Assembly: GCF_027943255.1 (NCBI RefSeq)
Contig: NC_072895.1
Coordinates: 49,636,001 to 49,700,000, forward strand
Direction: 5' to 3'
DNA: 64,000 bases
DNA from: Anastrepha obliqua
Lineage: Eukaryota; Arthropoda; Insecta; Diptera; Tephritidae
The notes under the pieces: generated by a model
Told to the model about the DNA's origin: nothing
The model's database searches: none
The model's input: only the letters and a program-made list of their open reading frames with translations
Translations under genes and position numbers: made by a program
Shown here: positions 1 to 11,693 of the stretch, piece by piece
Layout of the letters: the number at the start of each line of letters is the position of its first letter
How positions within the stretch are numbered: the stretch's first letter is position 1

Positions 1-339
1 GTAAATGTGGTAAAAAATAAAGATGTATTTCTTACGAGAATGAACAAGCTATTTCGGCCAACGTTAAGTTGGAGATATTTTTGAATCAGGCTTTTTTGAG
101 TCAGGTTCGGCTAAAAATTTTAAATATTAAAATATTAATATTTTTTTTTTTGTGTATTATTTTCCCTTTTAAATTGCAATCTGTTAAATTTAAACAATAA
201 GTAATTATTTTTAAAGTAGTATTGGAATTCCTTGTTCTCTAACCTATGCTAGATACACATTCAATTTTGCTTTAGATTATGCTACATTATATTATTTTCT
301 AAGTTATAATTATTATTTTTTGTTTTTTTCTTTTTTTGT

Positions 340-680
340 TTTGTTATATTGTGGGTTCAGTTGGAGTTAATCGTTCGGAGTTAATCTTCGTTTTCCCAAT
401 TTATCTGATTGTGGAAGTTTGCGCATTTGTTCATTTTGCTGATTTGTTAGTCGTTGTATATGCTTAATGCTGTATTTTCTAATTGTGTCGATGTTGAGGT
501 CGCTGTGAATTACGTCGTTTGGTATATGTATACCAGCCTTCTTTTTTTATTGTTCGAAGTATTTTAGATTGCGTCCTTTGAATTATTTTGATATTGGTTG
601 GTTTTGCTGTGTCCCAGATTTCAATGCCATATTTCCAAATGGGTGAGATTATAGATTTATATATCACTACTTTGTTGTTA
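340..680 (-). mobile_element. Jockey-like non-LTR retrotransposon, 3' end fragment
   Basis: Reading on the minus strand, the sequence encodes the last part of a Jockey-clade ORF2, downstream of the reverse transcriptase core. The stretch YKSIISPIWKYGIEIWDTAK, followed by IIQRTQSKILRTI, is the typical thumb/C-terminal motif of this clade. After a frameshift near 520 the frame continues with DLNIDTIRKYSIKHIQRL to about 345, followed by an A-rich minus-strand tail (T-rich on + at 300-345). The copy is 5'-truncated at about 680 and is too short to function. The clade call rests on motif recognition only. Confidence 0.8.
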
Positions 681-1606
681 AGGCTTAGTTTAATAATTAA
701 AGGTATTTCACAACACTGTAGTTCAAATATATTTTTAAGTAGGTAAACAATTTCATCTAACGAAATTTAGTTCACAAATTTTATACTACAATAGGGTTAG
801 CGATATCATATGAAAGCTCTTTGAAAAGATTTTATTTGGGCATATATTTTAATAGGCCTGTCATCAGACTAATATATTTGAAATAATTAAGTGTTAAACT
901 TTAGTTCATATGAAACAAAAAGCAGTTCAAAATAATTTTGTTAAAAATGTTTTTATACAACGATTTCAAAACAAGTTTCTATAGAACGCAGTAAACGCAC
1001 CATGGTATGTGAGGAACACTGATTTACATCGTGACCTCAAGATGTCATTAGTATCAGAAGTTGTCAAACATTACGCTTTATCTGATGCCGAAAGGCTCGA
1101 AAAAACATACTAACCCGGAAGCTCGGCGACTTACCAATTTAGATGACCGATGCCGGAGACTTAAATGAAAAAAACCAAATGATCTTCTTCCAGAAATTTT
1201 GATGACTGACAAATATGTGTAAATTTCTGTCAGCTGTCTTCCAGTTATATACGTATTTCCTGTAAATACTGTCGAATTTAATAAAATAATAATATAGAAT
1301 ATGTAATAGAATGAAATGTATTTAAATATTTATAACGTTTCAATAAAAAACAAAAAAACAAAAAAATGTTTTTAAATAGTGTTGCCAACTAGTTGGGAAA
1401 ATATAAATAATTAAGGTTAATTAATAAATACTACATTACAAGGCGCGTATTGTATTAGAAGGTATAAATTAGGAATCGTTTTTATTAGGGTGGCCATCAA
1501 TCTAAAAAAATTATTAAATATGCTATTTAATTAACTTGAATCCATAAATATTTGAAACAGAACCGCAATATAAATAATTAAATTTATTTAGATATAAATT
1601 ATATAT
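681..1606. other. AT-rich intron sequence, no gene seen
   Basis: No open frame of note, no recognisable element ends. Around 1080-1170 the sequence is somewhat more GC-rich than its surroundings, but I recognise nothing in it. Confidence 0.5.
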
Positions 1607-1608
1607 TA

Positions 1609-1780
1609 CCAGGTAGATATACCTATGAAATGAGACTTTCGGCATCCACAAATTGCCTGAGAGATGGGAAAAATTTGCCACTAGCGATGGCTATTATTTT
1701 GAAGATTAAATTTGTAACCATTTTTTGCTAATAAACGTTTCAAATTGAAAGAAAGTCTCATTTCATAGGTATCTACCTGG
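1609..1780. repeat. MITE with about 30-bp terminal inverted repeats
   Basis: The element is 172 bp. It begins CCAGGTAGATATACCTATGA and ends with the inverse, differing mainly by a 2-bp TA insertion. The matching arms run on through GAAATGAGACTTTC, about 30 bp each. It is flanked by TA on both sides (1607-1608 and 1781-1782), the target duplication of Tc1/mariner-type elements. There is no coding capacity. The CCAGGT start resembles Mos1-type mariner ends, but the parent element is not in the window. Confidence 0.85.
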
Positions 1781-1782
1781 TA

Positions 1783-3224
1783 CTTACAACAGTGGATCAA
1801 ACCAAAGCATTTGGAGAAGGTTTTAAATTAAATTGACGTGTTTTTTAGAAGACATTTCACCAATTCACGAATTAAAATCTCGAATTAATAATATACAATT
1901 AATTTAAATTCTACAGAATGCATGTAAATATAATATAAAATCTTTGCATTGATTTGAGTTGAAACATATTTTAAAAAGCTTTAATCAAAGCGTATCGACA
2001 CATTTCCCGTAAACCACTTTTATACAAATATAGAAATTATCAAAAAGGTTATTAGAAATATAATTAAGAGGGCATACATTTGAAAATTCTCAGTAGATTC
2101 CACGATTTGTGCTAAATTTAAATACAAAAGTTGAAGTTTGCGCAATTTGGGCCAATGGTGTTGGTGCAATTGAAAACCGGAGTATAAATTATTGTGTCGG
2201 GAAGCATCAATTTTGGCAAAGAAATTTAGCACTATCCCCAGACCATGAAAAATTGGACTACTTTACGGTAAAAATACTTCCCAGGACAGCGCCATATAAA
2301 ATACGCTTATGAAGAGTTTTCCAAAAAACTCACCTGGACGTTGTTTTAAAATAAAACATGCAAAAAATAGATTATTTCAGGTTTCATTAATTTTGTTCAA
2401 AATTTGTCTCCTAATAATCATATGTGAAAAACTATATAATTTAAATGTTCATCATGAGCACGTCTACATATAAAATCCGCTTAATAGTCGATTCATTAAG
2501 GGATTGGGTAAGGGTTTCAATGGGAAAAAACACTATTTTTGGGAATTTTTTTCTTAAATATGGATTAAGAAAATTTATTAAAAGCTTTTGTGCATTATTA
2601 AGCATACTTTTAGCTATATTCTGTAATTTTTTCATGCGGAAATACTTAAAAATAAGCAGGTGACATACCATGTCCGGGAACGTCTAGAAAAAAAAACATT
2701 TTGCAGTGATCACTGTACCTCGGTCGGAAATTATCTGAAGCCAAAACCAATTCAAATTTAGTCAAAGTGTCATTAAATTAAATCCTAAAATTTTTTGGCG
2801 GCGGTCTAAAGTGAAAACTTCTATTTTTAAGGAAAATTTCCGCCATTTTGGGGGCGGGAAAGCCCCTTCATGTCAAAAAAAAAAAAAATATAAACTAAAC
2901 GTTGGGGAGAGGCATTTTATATAAAGAAAATGTGTGCCAAGTTTGCAATGAATTGGTCAAGTAGTTTTTAAACGGGAGTGATCACCGACTTTCAAAAAGT
3001 AGTTTTGAGAAAAACGCGTTTACCTACTTGTCAGCCGCGCTGCCTTCCCGAAAGCTCGCACCTGTCAGAACTAAGACGCAAGACTAATTGGACAATAACT
3101 CCAAAAGTTTTGCTCAGATCGTCTTAAAATTTTGCGAATATATTCTAAAAATTTTAAACAATAAAATAAGGAAAAGATAAAAAATCAATTTTTTGAAAGT
3201 GCAAACCTTTACCACCCCTTAATG
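1783..3224. other. Intron sequence without genes; partly repeat-like
   Basis: No coding signal. The segment from about 2690 to 3180 is less AT-rich and has the look of an old interspersed repeat (for example GGCGGCGG at about 2800 and CAGCCGCGCTGCC at about 3042), but I could not assign it to a family. Short open frames on both strands at 2020-2670 are AT-rich and look like chance. Confidence 0.4.
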
Positions 3225-3500
3225 AATCGTTATTGAGAATATGCAGACGTTGAAGGTTCCGCAACACTAACAAGCAAAGCTACAGCAGCAACATTCTCAA
3301 CAGAACGTCCAGTTTTTGGTCTGCCAGTCATTTTTCTATTCTCGATAGAACCAGTTGCCTGAATATTTTACATTTTTTCGTGAACTTTTGAAATGTTAAC
3401 TCATTTCACCGATTATTTCCAAGAAAAAACTAACGAATTCTACGATATTTTCGACCAACCAATCGACCATTTTCATAATAAGCTTCAGGAATTTTAATAA
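3225..3500 (-). pseudogene. DD41D mariner-like transposase, N-terminal linker fragment
   Basis: The minus strand carries a stretch reading MTGRPKTGRSVENVAAVALL, then VSVAEPSTS. This corresponds to the linker after the DNA-binding domain of the mariner-like family seen intact-looking at 16.5-17.5 kb (there RTEENIVAVRS). Upstream residues KFHEKM and NIQATGSI fit the preceding helix-turn-helix. The catalytic part is absent. The fragment is heavily decayed with stops and shifts. Confidence 0.55.
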
Positions 3501-5014
3501 TAATTTTCTATCTTGTAAAATGTCTATGATGACATAAAAAAGAACTAAGAACTATTTACTACTGACAACTAGGCGCCACTTTTAAAAGGCCTTTTAGATG
3601 TATTTATATGGCGAAAAGAAAGAAGACGTACTAGTCATGGTCCTAAAATGATCTGCAATCAAACATTTGGGTACAAGTTGATTTTCTTGAGGGGTTTTTA
3701 GCACAGTTCGTGTGAGAACAAATTAACATAAAATCCCTATAATTTTTTTCCCTACAAGTGATTTGTTACCGCAATTCCTTTTCTGTTTACATTTTTACTT
3801 TCACTACTTCACTCGCCTTCCGCTAATGCTGCACATCCATTCAACTTATACTCCTGCTCTTTCTTCTTTCCTCACATTCGCATTTTGTTATCTTTATCTG
3901 CATTTTTTATTTTCGTAATTTTTTGTGTTTGTTCCTTGGTCGTTTTCGGTTTTTCGTTTGCTCACATGCAAATTCTTGGTTTTTATGGGTCTTCAGCACA
4001 TGAGTGTTTACATAAATGGAACTGAGCGTGCTCCTCTCGGGCACTTGGAGGGTATCTGCGTGTGCTCTCACACAAAAGCGTACTTGTAAATGAATGAGTG
4101 TGCGGGGACTTAACAAAAACAAAATGCCATCCATCTGTGTGGGAGTTCGTAGTACAAAGTGATTTTTTTTTTGTTTTTTGTGAGAAGTATAAAACATTTT
4201 TTGTATCTTCTTGTGCCTCACGAAGAAGCAAAATTTATATATGACACAAGAAAAAATTTAAAAGTAATCATCATTCTCCTGCTTCTAAAATTTATGCAGT
4301 GTAACAAAGAATAGTCTTTATAGACTAGTTTTTAAAAGAAGACTAGTCTTTTAATACTGCCAATGCTATCATTAAACCGCTGTTTCTGCACATTCAAGCA
4401 GAGATGTACGGAGTTGACCTCTTCTTCCGATATTGAAAGTTTCGACTAAAAGTCTTAGCAGCTTTCTAACAGAAAGTATGGGTATATTGGCTGTAGACTT
4501 CTGCATGCCGCATTTTCGAGCGAATATTTTTAACGATATTCCGTGAGCTTTGGCCTAATGAAGTAGCACAAAAGATCATGAGTACGAAGTGTAAGCCCCC
4601 ATTACGTCTAAATCTAAAATGAAGTAGGAGCAATTTTGCTACAAGGAACTGGAAGAGTGAGAGTTTTTAGTTTTTAGTTAAGTTTTTTGCAGTTGTGCAC
4701 ATTATCTGGAACAAATGCCGGAAACGTAAATAACATTTTCCCCAAAAATGGTATCGGTGAAATTTACAGAGAAAACACGTAAGCCATCACTGAACTTTTT
4801 CACTGAATGCTGTTTCTGCTGCCGTCTCTGTACACTAAATCTTTCTGATATGAGGGAATTTTGGTTTTTTGTGTTAAACAGTGCGAGGCTATAAAGGTGA
4901 ATATGCAGTTACTAGTGCTTGAGTTCAGTCAAAGGCTTTAGAATATAGATGAATGACTAAGTAAAAAAAAAAAAAACTATATAAAAGTGTAGATCCAAAG
5001 AAACTATGGCTAAG
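3501..5014. other. Intron sequence, no gene seen
   Basis: Two overlapping minus-strand open frames at 3907-4231 show no family features and look accidental. A short palindrome around AAGACTAGTCTT occurs near 4347. The stretch 4400-4900 has slightly higher complexity but nothing recognisable. Confidence 0.45.
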
Positions 5015-5880
5015 TGTTAATGGTCTCTCTCCAATCTTCCATATTTCATTAATGAATAGAAATTCCGAGCTGGAAACATCTTCCTTATCTGGGTTCCTGG
5101 GCACAGGAATATAGAGGGAAATGAAATTGCCGACGAGCTTGCCAGGAAGGGGTCCACAGAACGGGTTTCAGCTGTCCCCCTCTCAGACATCGGAGTCTCC
5201 TTGTCCATTGTTAAAGGGAAACTACACAATTTCTTTCTGAAAAAAGCGCAAAACAGATGGAGGTCTGTCTCATCGTGTGCTATTTCGAAAACACTATGGC
5301 CTCAATACGATAGAAATAGAACGCTTAAGCTGATGGGAATCCCCCGCCATTCAATTTCCAAACTCAGTGCGGTGTTCACTGGTCACTGGGTAATCGGTAC
5401 TCATGCGGAGAAGCTTGGAACTCCGTACAACCCCTATTGCAGAAGCTGTGGGGATCCTGCAGAGAAAGAGACTGTTGAAGACTTTCTCTGCAAATGCCCG
5501 GCTCTGGCGGCTATGCGCTTGAGATTCCTTAGCGTGCCCTTAGGGGATGACTTGAATAAATTCTCCAGCCTAGATCCCTTTTGTCTCCTCCACTACATCA
5601 ACAGCACTGGATGGCTGTAGACGGTCTTATCTCCTCCCTTAATTCTTCCATAGGTAATGGTCCATATTATAGTATCAAAATGGCACGTAAGTGCTACTTG
5701 AAGTGCGCCAGTGGTACTCTTGCCATTTTACCCACCTACCTACCTAGAAATTCTGATCACCCGTATAATTTCTTAGTTAACTTAAACGCTATCAAATCTT
5801 AGTTTTACCCAGGAATTTTGCATGTGGAGACTTTATCCACATTAAGATGTAGGATTGGAAAATAAATAAAAATCTCTAAT
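5015..5880 (+). mobile_element. RNase H-bearing non-LTR retrotransposon, 3' end
   Basis: An open frame from about 5070 to 5620 encodes the end of an ORF2. First comes the C-terminal RNase H motif IWVPGHRNIEGNEIADELAR (about 5090-5150), with the conserved His and Asp. A cysteine/histidine knuckle follows, CRSCGDPAEKETVEDFLCKC (5440-5500), typical of the C terminus of I/LOA/R1-group elements. The frame ends at HYINSTGWL, then a 3' UTR runs to an A-rich end near 5880. The copy is 5'-truncated near 5015, so reverse transcriptase and endonuclease are missing. The intact 180-codon frame suggests a fairly recent insertion. Confidence 0.85.
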
Positions 5881-5957
5881 TGAACCTCCACATAAAAATC
5901 TGTTTTATATGGAAGAAAGTGCACAATGCCACTACCTAACTCAAATTTTAGTTTTAA

Positions 5958-7281
5958 CCCTCGAGAACAGGCGCCTCGTAAGATAGCACGGATTCTCGCG
6001 CATGAGCATTTTGCTCACTTCATGTAAGAATGTAACTTTTTAATGGATTATGATTTTTAAACATTTCCTTTTTAACATAGTTATAATACCAAGTCATTTT
6101 TTTTGCAATTATGTGTTTATTTAAGAAATTCACACTGTAAAATTATATAGATTCATTCAATCAAGACATAACCAAAAATTTTACATTCATACTTTAGTAT
6201 ATTAACAAAAAAAACTCCTTGTAACAAAATAAATAAATAAAAGACAAAAATCAGTCTTCGGTAAGATTGCCATTTACGTTGCTTTCGAAGCAAGATGGGC
6301 ACATATACATAACGTGTTCCGTGCAAAGTAATTTTCCACATAAAGTGCAGCCTTTTTTCGAACGTCTGTTTCTACTCCTGGGGCAAAGCTCGCAAAAGCC
6401 AGGTTGTAGGTGTTGGCTTTCAGGTTCTTTTGCTGGTACAATGCGATCCATAGTATTTCTTAAATCACGAAGTAAAGTTTTTATGGCCTGCCGATTAGAA
6501 ATATGTGGCTTTATTAGCTCCAGGGCAATTTCCTTTAGAAACGGGTTAAATTGCCTGTATTTGATTTGTAAATAATTTGTGCGTTTATGCCAGTAATGTC
6601 AATAAGCGTGAAAAAGAGGCGCATTGGCCACCTGCAGGTTATCCTGGAAACTGAATATGTGCCTTTCTCTGGTTGTAAAAGGTTATTACTTCGGGTTTGT
6701 TCCCAGATGTTTCATCATTAGCTTGGCCATCGGCTTGAAGTGATGATAGCATAAGTACAACTTTTTTCGTTTTTTTCACTGGAACGTAAGAGACAAGAAC
6801 TTTATTTTCGGCAAATGCAGTCATTGTATGTGGTTGCGGCCTTCCTTTTGCTGAAATAAATTGAGGTGGAATCTCCTTTTTATTTTTTCTTATTGTACCC
6901 ACAATGGTCGTTTCTATATTGTTTGTATAGTTCATCTGCTAAAGGTATTGAAGTAAAATAATTATCCATGGTAATGTTTCTGCCACTATTCAAAATTGGG
7001 GCAGCAACCCTTTTCACAACTCGAGGTCTTCAACAAAAAAGATAAATCAAGAAATACTTACATTGTTTCTCGCGCAATGAGCAAAATGCCGTTCTTAAAA
7101 ATCAACCGTCTGCCTACACGTCCGATTGTGCACTAATCGAAAGAAATGCTCGTCAAAGTACGATGCACAATTACTAGCGAAGGTACTCACCACAATTAGT
7201 GCCAGAATTACATAGAACATAAAAATTTCGCGAAATGAAAAATTGCTTGAGCAAAATGCTCATAGTGCGTGTTCTCGAGGG
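5958..7281 (-). mobile_element. piggyBac-like transposon, internally deleted, TTAA duplication
   Basis: The ends are inverted repeats CCCTCGAGAACA...TGTTCTCGAGGG, each flanked by TTAA (5954-5957 and 7282-7285). This is the exact signature of a piggyBac insertion. Inside lie pieces of a piggyBac transposase on the minus strand. At 1.32 kb the element is about half the usual length and lacks the transposase N-terminal half. Palindromic 15-mers TGAGCATTTTGCTCA occur inside both ends (6003-6017; related copies near 7076 and 7250). Confidence 0.9.
6245..7025 (-). pseudogene. piggyBac-like transposase remnant (C-terminal half)
   Basis: Minus-strand pieces in several frames follow the piggyBac order. 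First is [18 protein letters not shown] (about 6930-6990), containing a catalytic Asp of the DDD/RNase H-like core. [18 protein letters not shown] and KPEVITFYN (about 6670-6790) follow, then RWPMRLFFTLIDITGINA (about 6570-6625). Last comes the cysteine-rich C-terminal zinc-binding domain CELCPRSRNRRSKKGCTLCG, ending CPSCF (6290-6400). The segment after FYNQRKAH that should carry the final catalytic Asp is disrupted. At least three frameshifts and stops make it non-functional. Confidence 0.85.
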
Positions 7282-7455
7282 TTAACAAACCCAATTTTTG
7301 AAGTACTTCAAGCTTTCGATATAAAACTGCTTACTCCAAAATTTTACAAAAATTCAGACCAGAAAGTTGAGGAGTTTTTCTAAATTTCTTACAAAGTTTG
7401 AAACTTATACTTAAAATAAATTTTTTTTAAAGAGTGAATTATATTTTTATTAAGA

Positions 7456-7708
7456 GTTGGGGTTGGTGCGTGACTAACATTCGGAACTCGGAGAAAGGTA
7501 GGTTCGAAACTCGGTGAAACACCAAAAAAAAAAAAAACAGTTTCTGCTAATAGCTGTTGTCCTATGGCAGGCAATGGCAAATCTCCAAGACTCCCCATAA
7601 AAATAATATCTGCCATTTGGAGTCAGTTTAAAACTGTAGGTCTCTTCATTTGTTGAAAGACATCGAGCCGCACGCCACAAATAAATAAAATTAAATTAAA
7701 AAAATGAA
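7456..7708 (+). mobile_element. tRNA-derived SINE, near full length
   Basis: The tRNA-like head contains GGTTGGTGCGTGAC and a B-box AGGTTCGAAACTCGGTG at about 7500, followed by CACCAAAA, a 14-A run, the GGCAGGCAATGGCAAA body motif and TCTGCCATTTGGAGTC. It ends in an A-rich tail (aaataaataaaatt). Seven other copies or fragments occur in this window. The sequence has diverged by substitutions and small indels. Confidence 0.85.
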
Positions 7709-8547
7709 ATGCCTACATTTATAATCATAATTGGTAAGTGGTTTCTGCTGTAACCGCCGTATATAAAAGGCAACAAAGTATCCAAATATATATTGATATT
7801 TATGTACCGCAATTTTAGGGCTTATCAAATTTAAAACGTGAACATAGTAGCCAAATCGTAATATACAAACGAGTAAAAAATTACTTTAGCTTGCTACAAA
7901 AGTGGTTAAAATTTTGTTTCTAATTCAGCAAGAAGAGTGTAGAAAAAAACGATTTCTTGATTTGCTTACTTCCATTGTTTTTTAATTTGGGTTACAAATG
8001 TACACAAATTACGAGTATATTAACAAAATGAAAAAAAAAAACTAAAACATAACTGAAATGCAACCATTTGCTCCACACCCGCCCGGCGCCTCAAAATATT
8101 CTCATTCTGAAATATTGGAAAAATAACAAATTATTCATTATAACTTTGAATACATATTTCATGACACCTTAAGTAAATTTGCATATAAATAAAACCAAAT
8201 AAATTTTTTGAACCCTCTAAAGTAGAATCGACTCTTAATCAATGCATTCATGGCGATAGTTAGATTTACTGCCGGGTGTATGTACAGTTTCTATGTTAGC
8301 TTGAGATTTATTTATACCAAACTGTATACATATAGCAGCTTTAAGTTATAGCATCAACCGCAAAAAGAACAAAACGAAGCATTACACGTACAATTCCAAC
8401 TGCTTTTGACTTCCTTTTGATTAATTGCGCCAACAAAATTGGCAGCCCAGTACTTTAACCTACAGCAGCATGCTTTTAACAGCCTACTCTTGTGAGCTAA
8501 CATACACATACATATATACCATGCACGTACATACGTAGCACAATCAA

Positions 8548-8578
<31 letters not shown>

Positions 8579-9639
8579 AGCTTCCTAAAAAAGCACAGTC
8601 CTTTGCCAATATATTTATGTAGTAGTTAAGGTTAAAATCTCACAAAAGCAACGCACTAAATAATTTGGAGTTTTATGGTTTTGGTTTTAATCTCGGATTT
8701 GGCCTTTAGCATATTCCGGTTTTTGTTTGTCAAAATAAAGCCAATTATGTATATACACATATACGAGGATACTAACATGCTTAAATACGTATGTACAAAC
8801 AAAAGGAGGAGGAAAAAAAATATTGCAAAATTTTACATGCCTTAGGGGCGTTCGTTTTCAATGAAAAATTGTCTGCGGTGCTGTGGTGGCGACCCTTTAG
8901 CTTGGTTGGTCGCTAGCATTGGATTGTTTAGTGAAAAATTTGAATACATAAATTTAAATATTTGCAGAGTCATTTAGCAGCTAAACAATTAGAATACCGA
9001 AAAAAGGGTCACAAAGCAAATTTAATTTTCCTTCCTGGTTTATTTGTATTATTACTGGTGTATTTACTTATATGTTGGAACGTCAAGGCAAAACACAAAG
9101 TGAGGTCTAAAGCGGCTTATAAAGGTACATGTTTTTAATATTTTCTTTTCTGATTAACAATAAAGAGTCACTGAGGGTGAGAGTGCAATGATCAGTCGAG
9201 AGCAATTGTGATACTGGAATCGCTTCACACTGGATGCTTAATGCTCACTTGTACATCCATGGACTGGAAAGAGTTTTAAGTTTTAACAGTTTGTCTGCTC
9301 ACAATAAAGCATCGGGCTTGGCTCCACGGTAACATTTCCTACCACAGATCATTACGTTATTATCTATTGTATGTGGGGGCACAACTGCGGCAAAGGTTAA
9401 CATAAAGCCACTTAATAATAAGAATGCTTTGAAGAACACCACCTGGCGCTGACCACAATGTACAAATAAGAGTAACAGTTGGAGCAGATGTCTCAGCTAA
9501 CGGAGGTTACAGGGTATAATTTTGAACTCTGACACGTTTACTAAAGTCTCCATTGCACTACCATGCGTGCAAATATAATTTTTATCGAGTCCAGAAGAAT
9601 GAATCGAGGAATTACCACTTGCACCTTTCATTGGATGTT
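7709..9639. other. Intron sequence with (CA)n(TA)n microsatellite
   Basis: No coding or element signal. A CA/TA dinucleotide run lies at 8548-8578. The remainder is ordinary AT-rich intron sequence, with pentamers such as GTATGT repeated loosely around 8750-8800. Confidence 0.5.
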
Positions 9640-9715
9640 TTGGCCGAACTCTTCCTCCTGTTTGTGGTGTGCGCCTTAATGTTGTTCCACTAATGGGAGA
9701 ACCTTTTTCAAAATA
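9640..9715 (-). mobile_element. SINE fragment (3' half)
   Basis: On the minus strand it reads GTGGAACAACATTAAGGCGC, then ACACCACAAACAGGAGGAAG and AGTTCGGCC, the 3' body of the same SINE as at 56229-56531. The tRNA-like head is missing. Confidence 0.75.
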
Positions 9716-10734
9716 AAAATACACTCCGAGGTTTGGCATTGCCTGCCGAGGGTCAGTACACTTGATTTGACTACAAATTTGCTGCAGACTCCTGAAAATT
9801 CTATTCGATATAAAGAAGTCGAGGTACAGCAAAAAAAAATTATATAAAAAAAGGTCAATAATTAAAATCCTGATTTAAAGTTAAATTTAAATATTTTGAT
9901 TATATTTTTAAATATAAAATTCTTTTGTTAAATATTAAATACAAATGTCACAAGATTGGCAAATGAAAATGGAATTTTTTTTGCGTCCAAGCCATTTGAC
10001 ATTCTGGCTCTATTCAAAACTTTACTACAAATTATGTCTGATTGCGGAAAGTCTGCGAAACATTGCATCCAAGAAAGGCTGATAAAAGAGCACCAGTTGC
10101 CGAACTACTTCTCTAATTATCACGTGCTTCAGCGCGAACAATTTTTTTGTACCTTTTTATTTCTTTTTCTTTGGTAGTTTTCTCCTTATTTCGATATATT
10201 GGATACGAAATTTGGTTGCTGAAATTTGGTTATTGGCTTTTAAAATCAATCGTTCGCCATGAAAGAATGTTCCACTAAATCTAAAAAAGTGTTCGTGAAT
10301 TTATTTTGGGGTTTTCCGAACGCTAGCATAAAATTTCTATACTGAACTCAGTAGAATATTGTTTACTTGTATACTATGGATGTGGGGCTAACTTTGATTT
10401 TAATTAAATTTTTTACACTCTATTTGCAACGCTGACCCCATTACAGTTTTTTCTTATGAAATTTGATTTCTCAACCATGAATATCCATTTAAATTTTTTA
10501 ATGGACTATTTTGTTTTTTAATATTTCAATGACAGTCTTATCTTCTATTAAGAGCTAGATTTCTGTACAAAAAAACCGTGCTCAAAAAATTAAGGTGTGG
10601 GAAAAATATCTAAATACACGAAATGCAATTTACTTAAAATCAGAGCGGAATTAAAAATTAAATTAAAACAAACTTAAAATGATAAAAGTTTATTTCTGTA
10701 AAAAATTAATAGAAGAAGAGTGTTTTTAAAAATG
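9716..10734. other. AT-rich intron sequence, no gene seen
   Basis: No recognisable coding or repeat signal. The plus-strand frame at 9956-10177 has no family features. Confidence 0.45.
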
Positions 10735-11175
10735 ATTTCCTATAAATACAAACAATTACGTCAGGTACGCTCTCCGAATTTGGCCTCCGAACTCCATACC
10801 ACTCACTGGAGAAGTGATGTCAGGATGCCATTAATCGCGCGAACGATATTTGCTTTTAGTGCTTAGATGGTCGCTGAGTTTGCTTCACACATATTACGTT
10901 ATTTCTAAATTATCTCCATAAAAAAAGTCCACATGGGTGGACGATCGGCCGACCTGGGCGACCAAAATGTGTCACCGAAACGACTTATCAGTTTGTTAAG
11001 GAAGAAACCACGCAGTATTTTTTTGGTCTCTCCGGCCATGTGCGGTGTAGTGTCATCTTGTTGAAACCAGGGGTGCATACTGAAGGAAGGATGCAGGGAA
11101 CAGATGGCCAGAAAATATTGGTTCATCAGGTGGTACCATTATCAGGAGGTAGCATCAACAGAGATAGCTCGCGCC
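10735..11175 (-). pseudogene. DD41D mariner-like transposase, C-terminal fragment
   Basis: The minus strand reads WFQQDDTTPHMAGETKKIL, then LISRFGDTFWSPRSADRPPM. This matches the second catalytic Asp block (WFQQDGATCHTA) and the third block (PPRSCDLTPLD) of the family, with the third Asp lost. The frame continues with decayed C-terminal motifs (ALKANIVRAINGI) to about 10735. The copy is 5'-truncated and damaged by several stops. Confidence 0.75.
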
Positions 11176-11690
11176 CCACGATTTTCAAAAAAATATGGTA
11201 CATACAATTATTTCACTGCTTGAAAATGCATTGGGTATAATTTTTGAAAATTTGAAACTAGTAAACTAGGAAATTTGGTAAAAAGTGAAAAAAAATACTA
11301 TCGATTTTCAAACATTTTATACGAAAGTTTCGAAAAACGGTTTTTTCCCATTAGAACTTAATGGCATTTCGGCATTTCAGCGTCGGCGACATAAATTAAT
11401 GTTATATTAGGAACAAAAATAGGAAACGGAATGAAAAAAATAAAACAAAACAAATATCCAATTGTTTGGGCTATAAAACAAATTTAAGCAAATTAAACAT
11501 TTTTTTTTGAGTCATTTTGGCCACTTGCTTGTGAATTGGACCAAAAAATTTTCAAAAAGCTCTTTTTTGAAATTTTGAGCTTTTCAATAACCCAAAAGTT
11601 CTGTAATTTTTTTGCTATCCACATGAGTAGTCGCAAAAAAATATTTCTAGTGGAGTTGATGCGTACGTAAACCCTTAAAAAACCAAAAAC
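11176..11690. other. AT-rich intron sequence, no gene seen
   Basis: No coding signal. The minus-strand frame at 11493-11726 is lysine/isoleucine-rich and probably accidental. Confidence 0.4.
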
Positions 11691-11693
11691 ATT

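Noticed and set aside
3907..4231. Overlapping minus-strand frames of 104 and 82 codons.
   Set aside because: Low-complexity Lys/Thr/His-rich translations in two frames at once; they look accidental.
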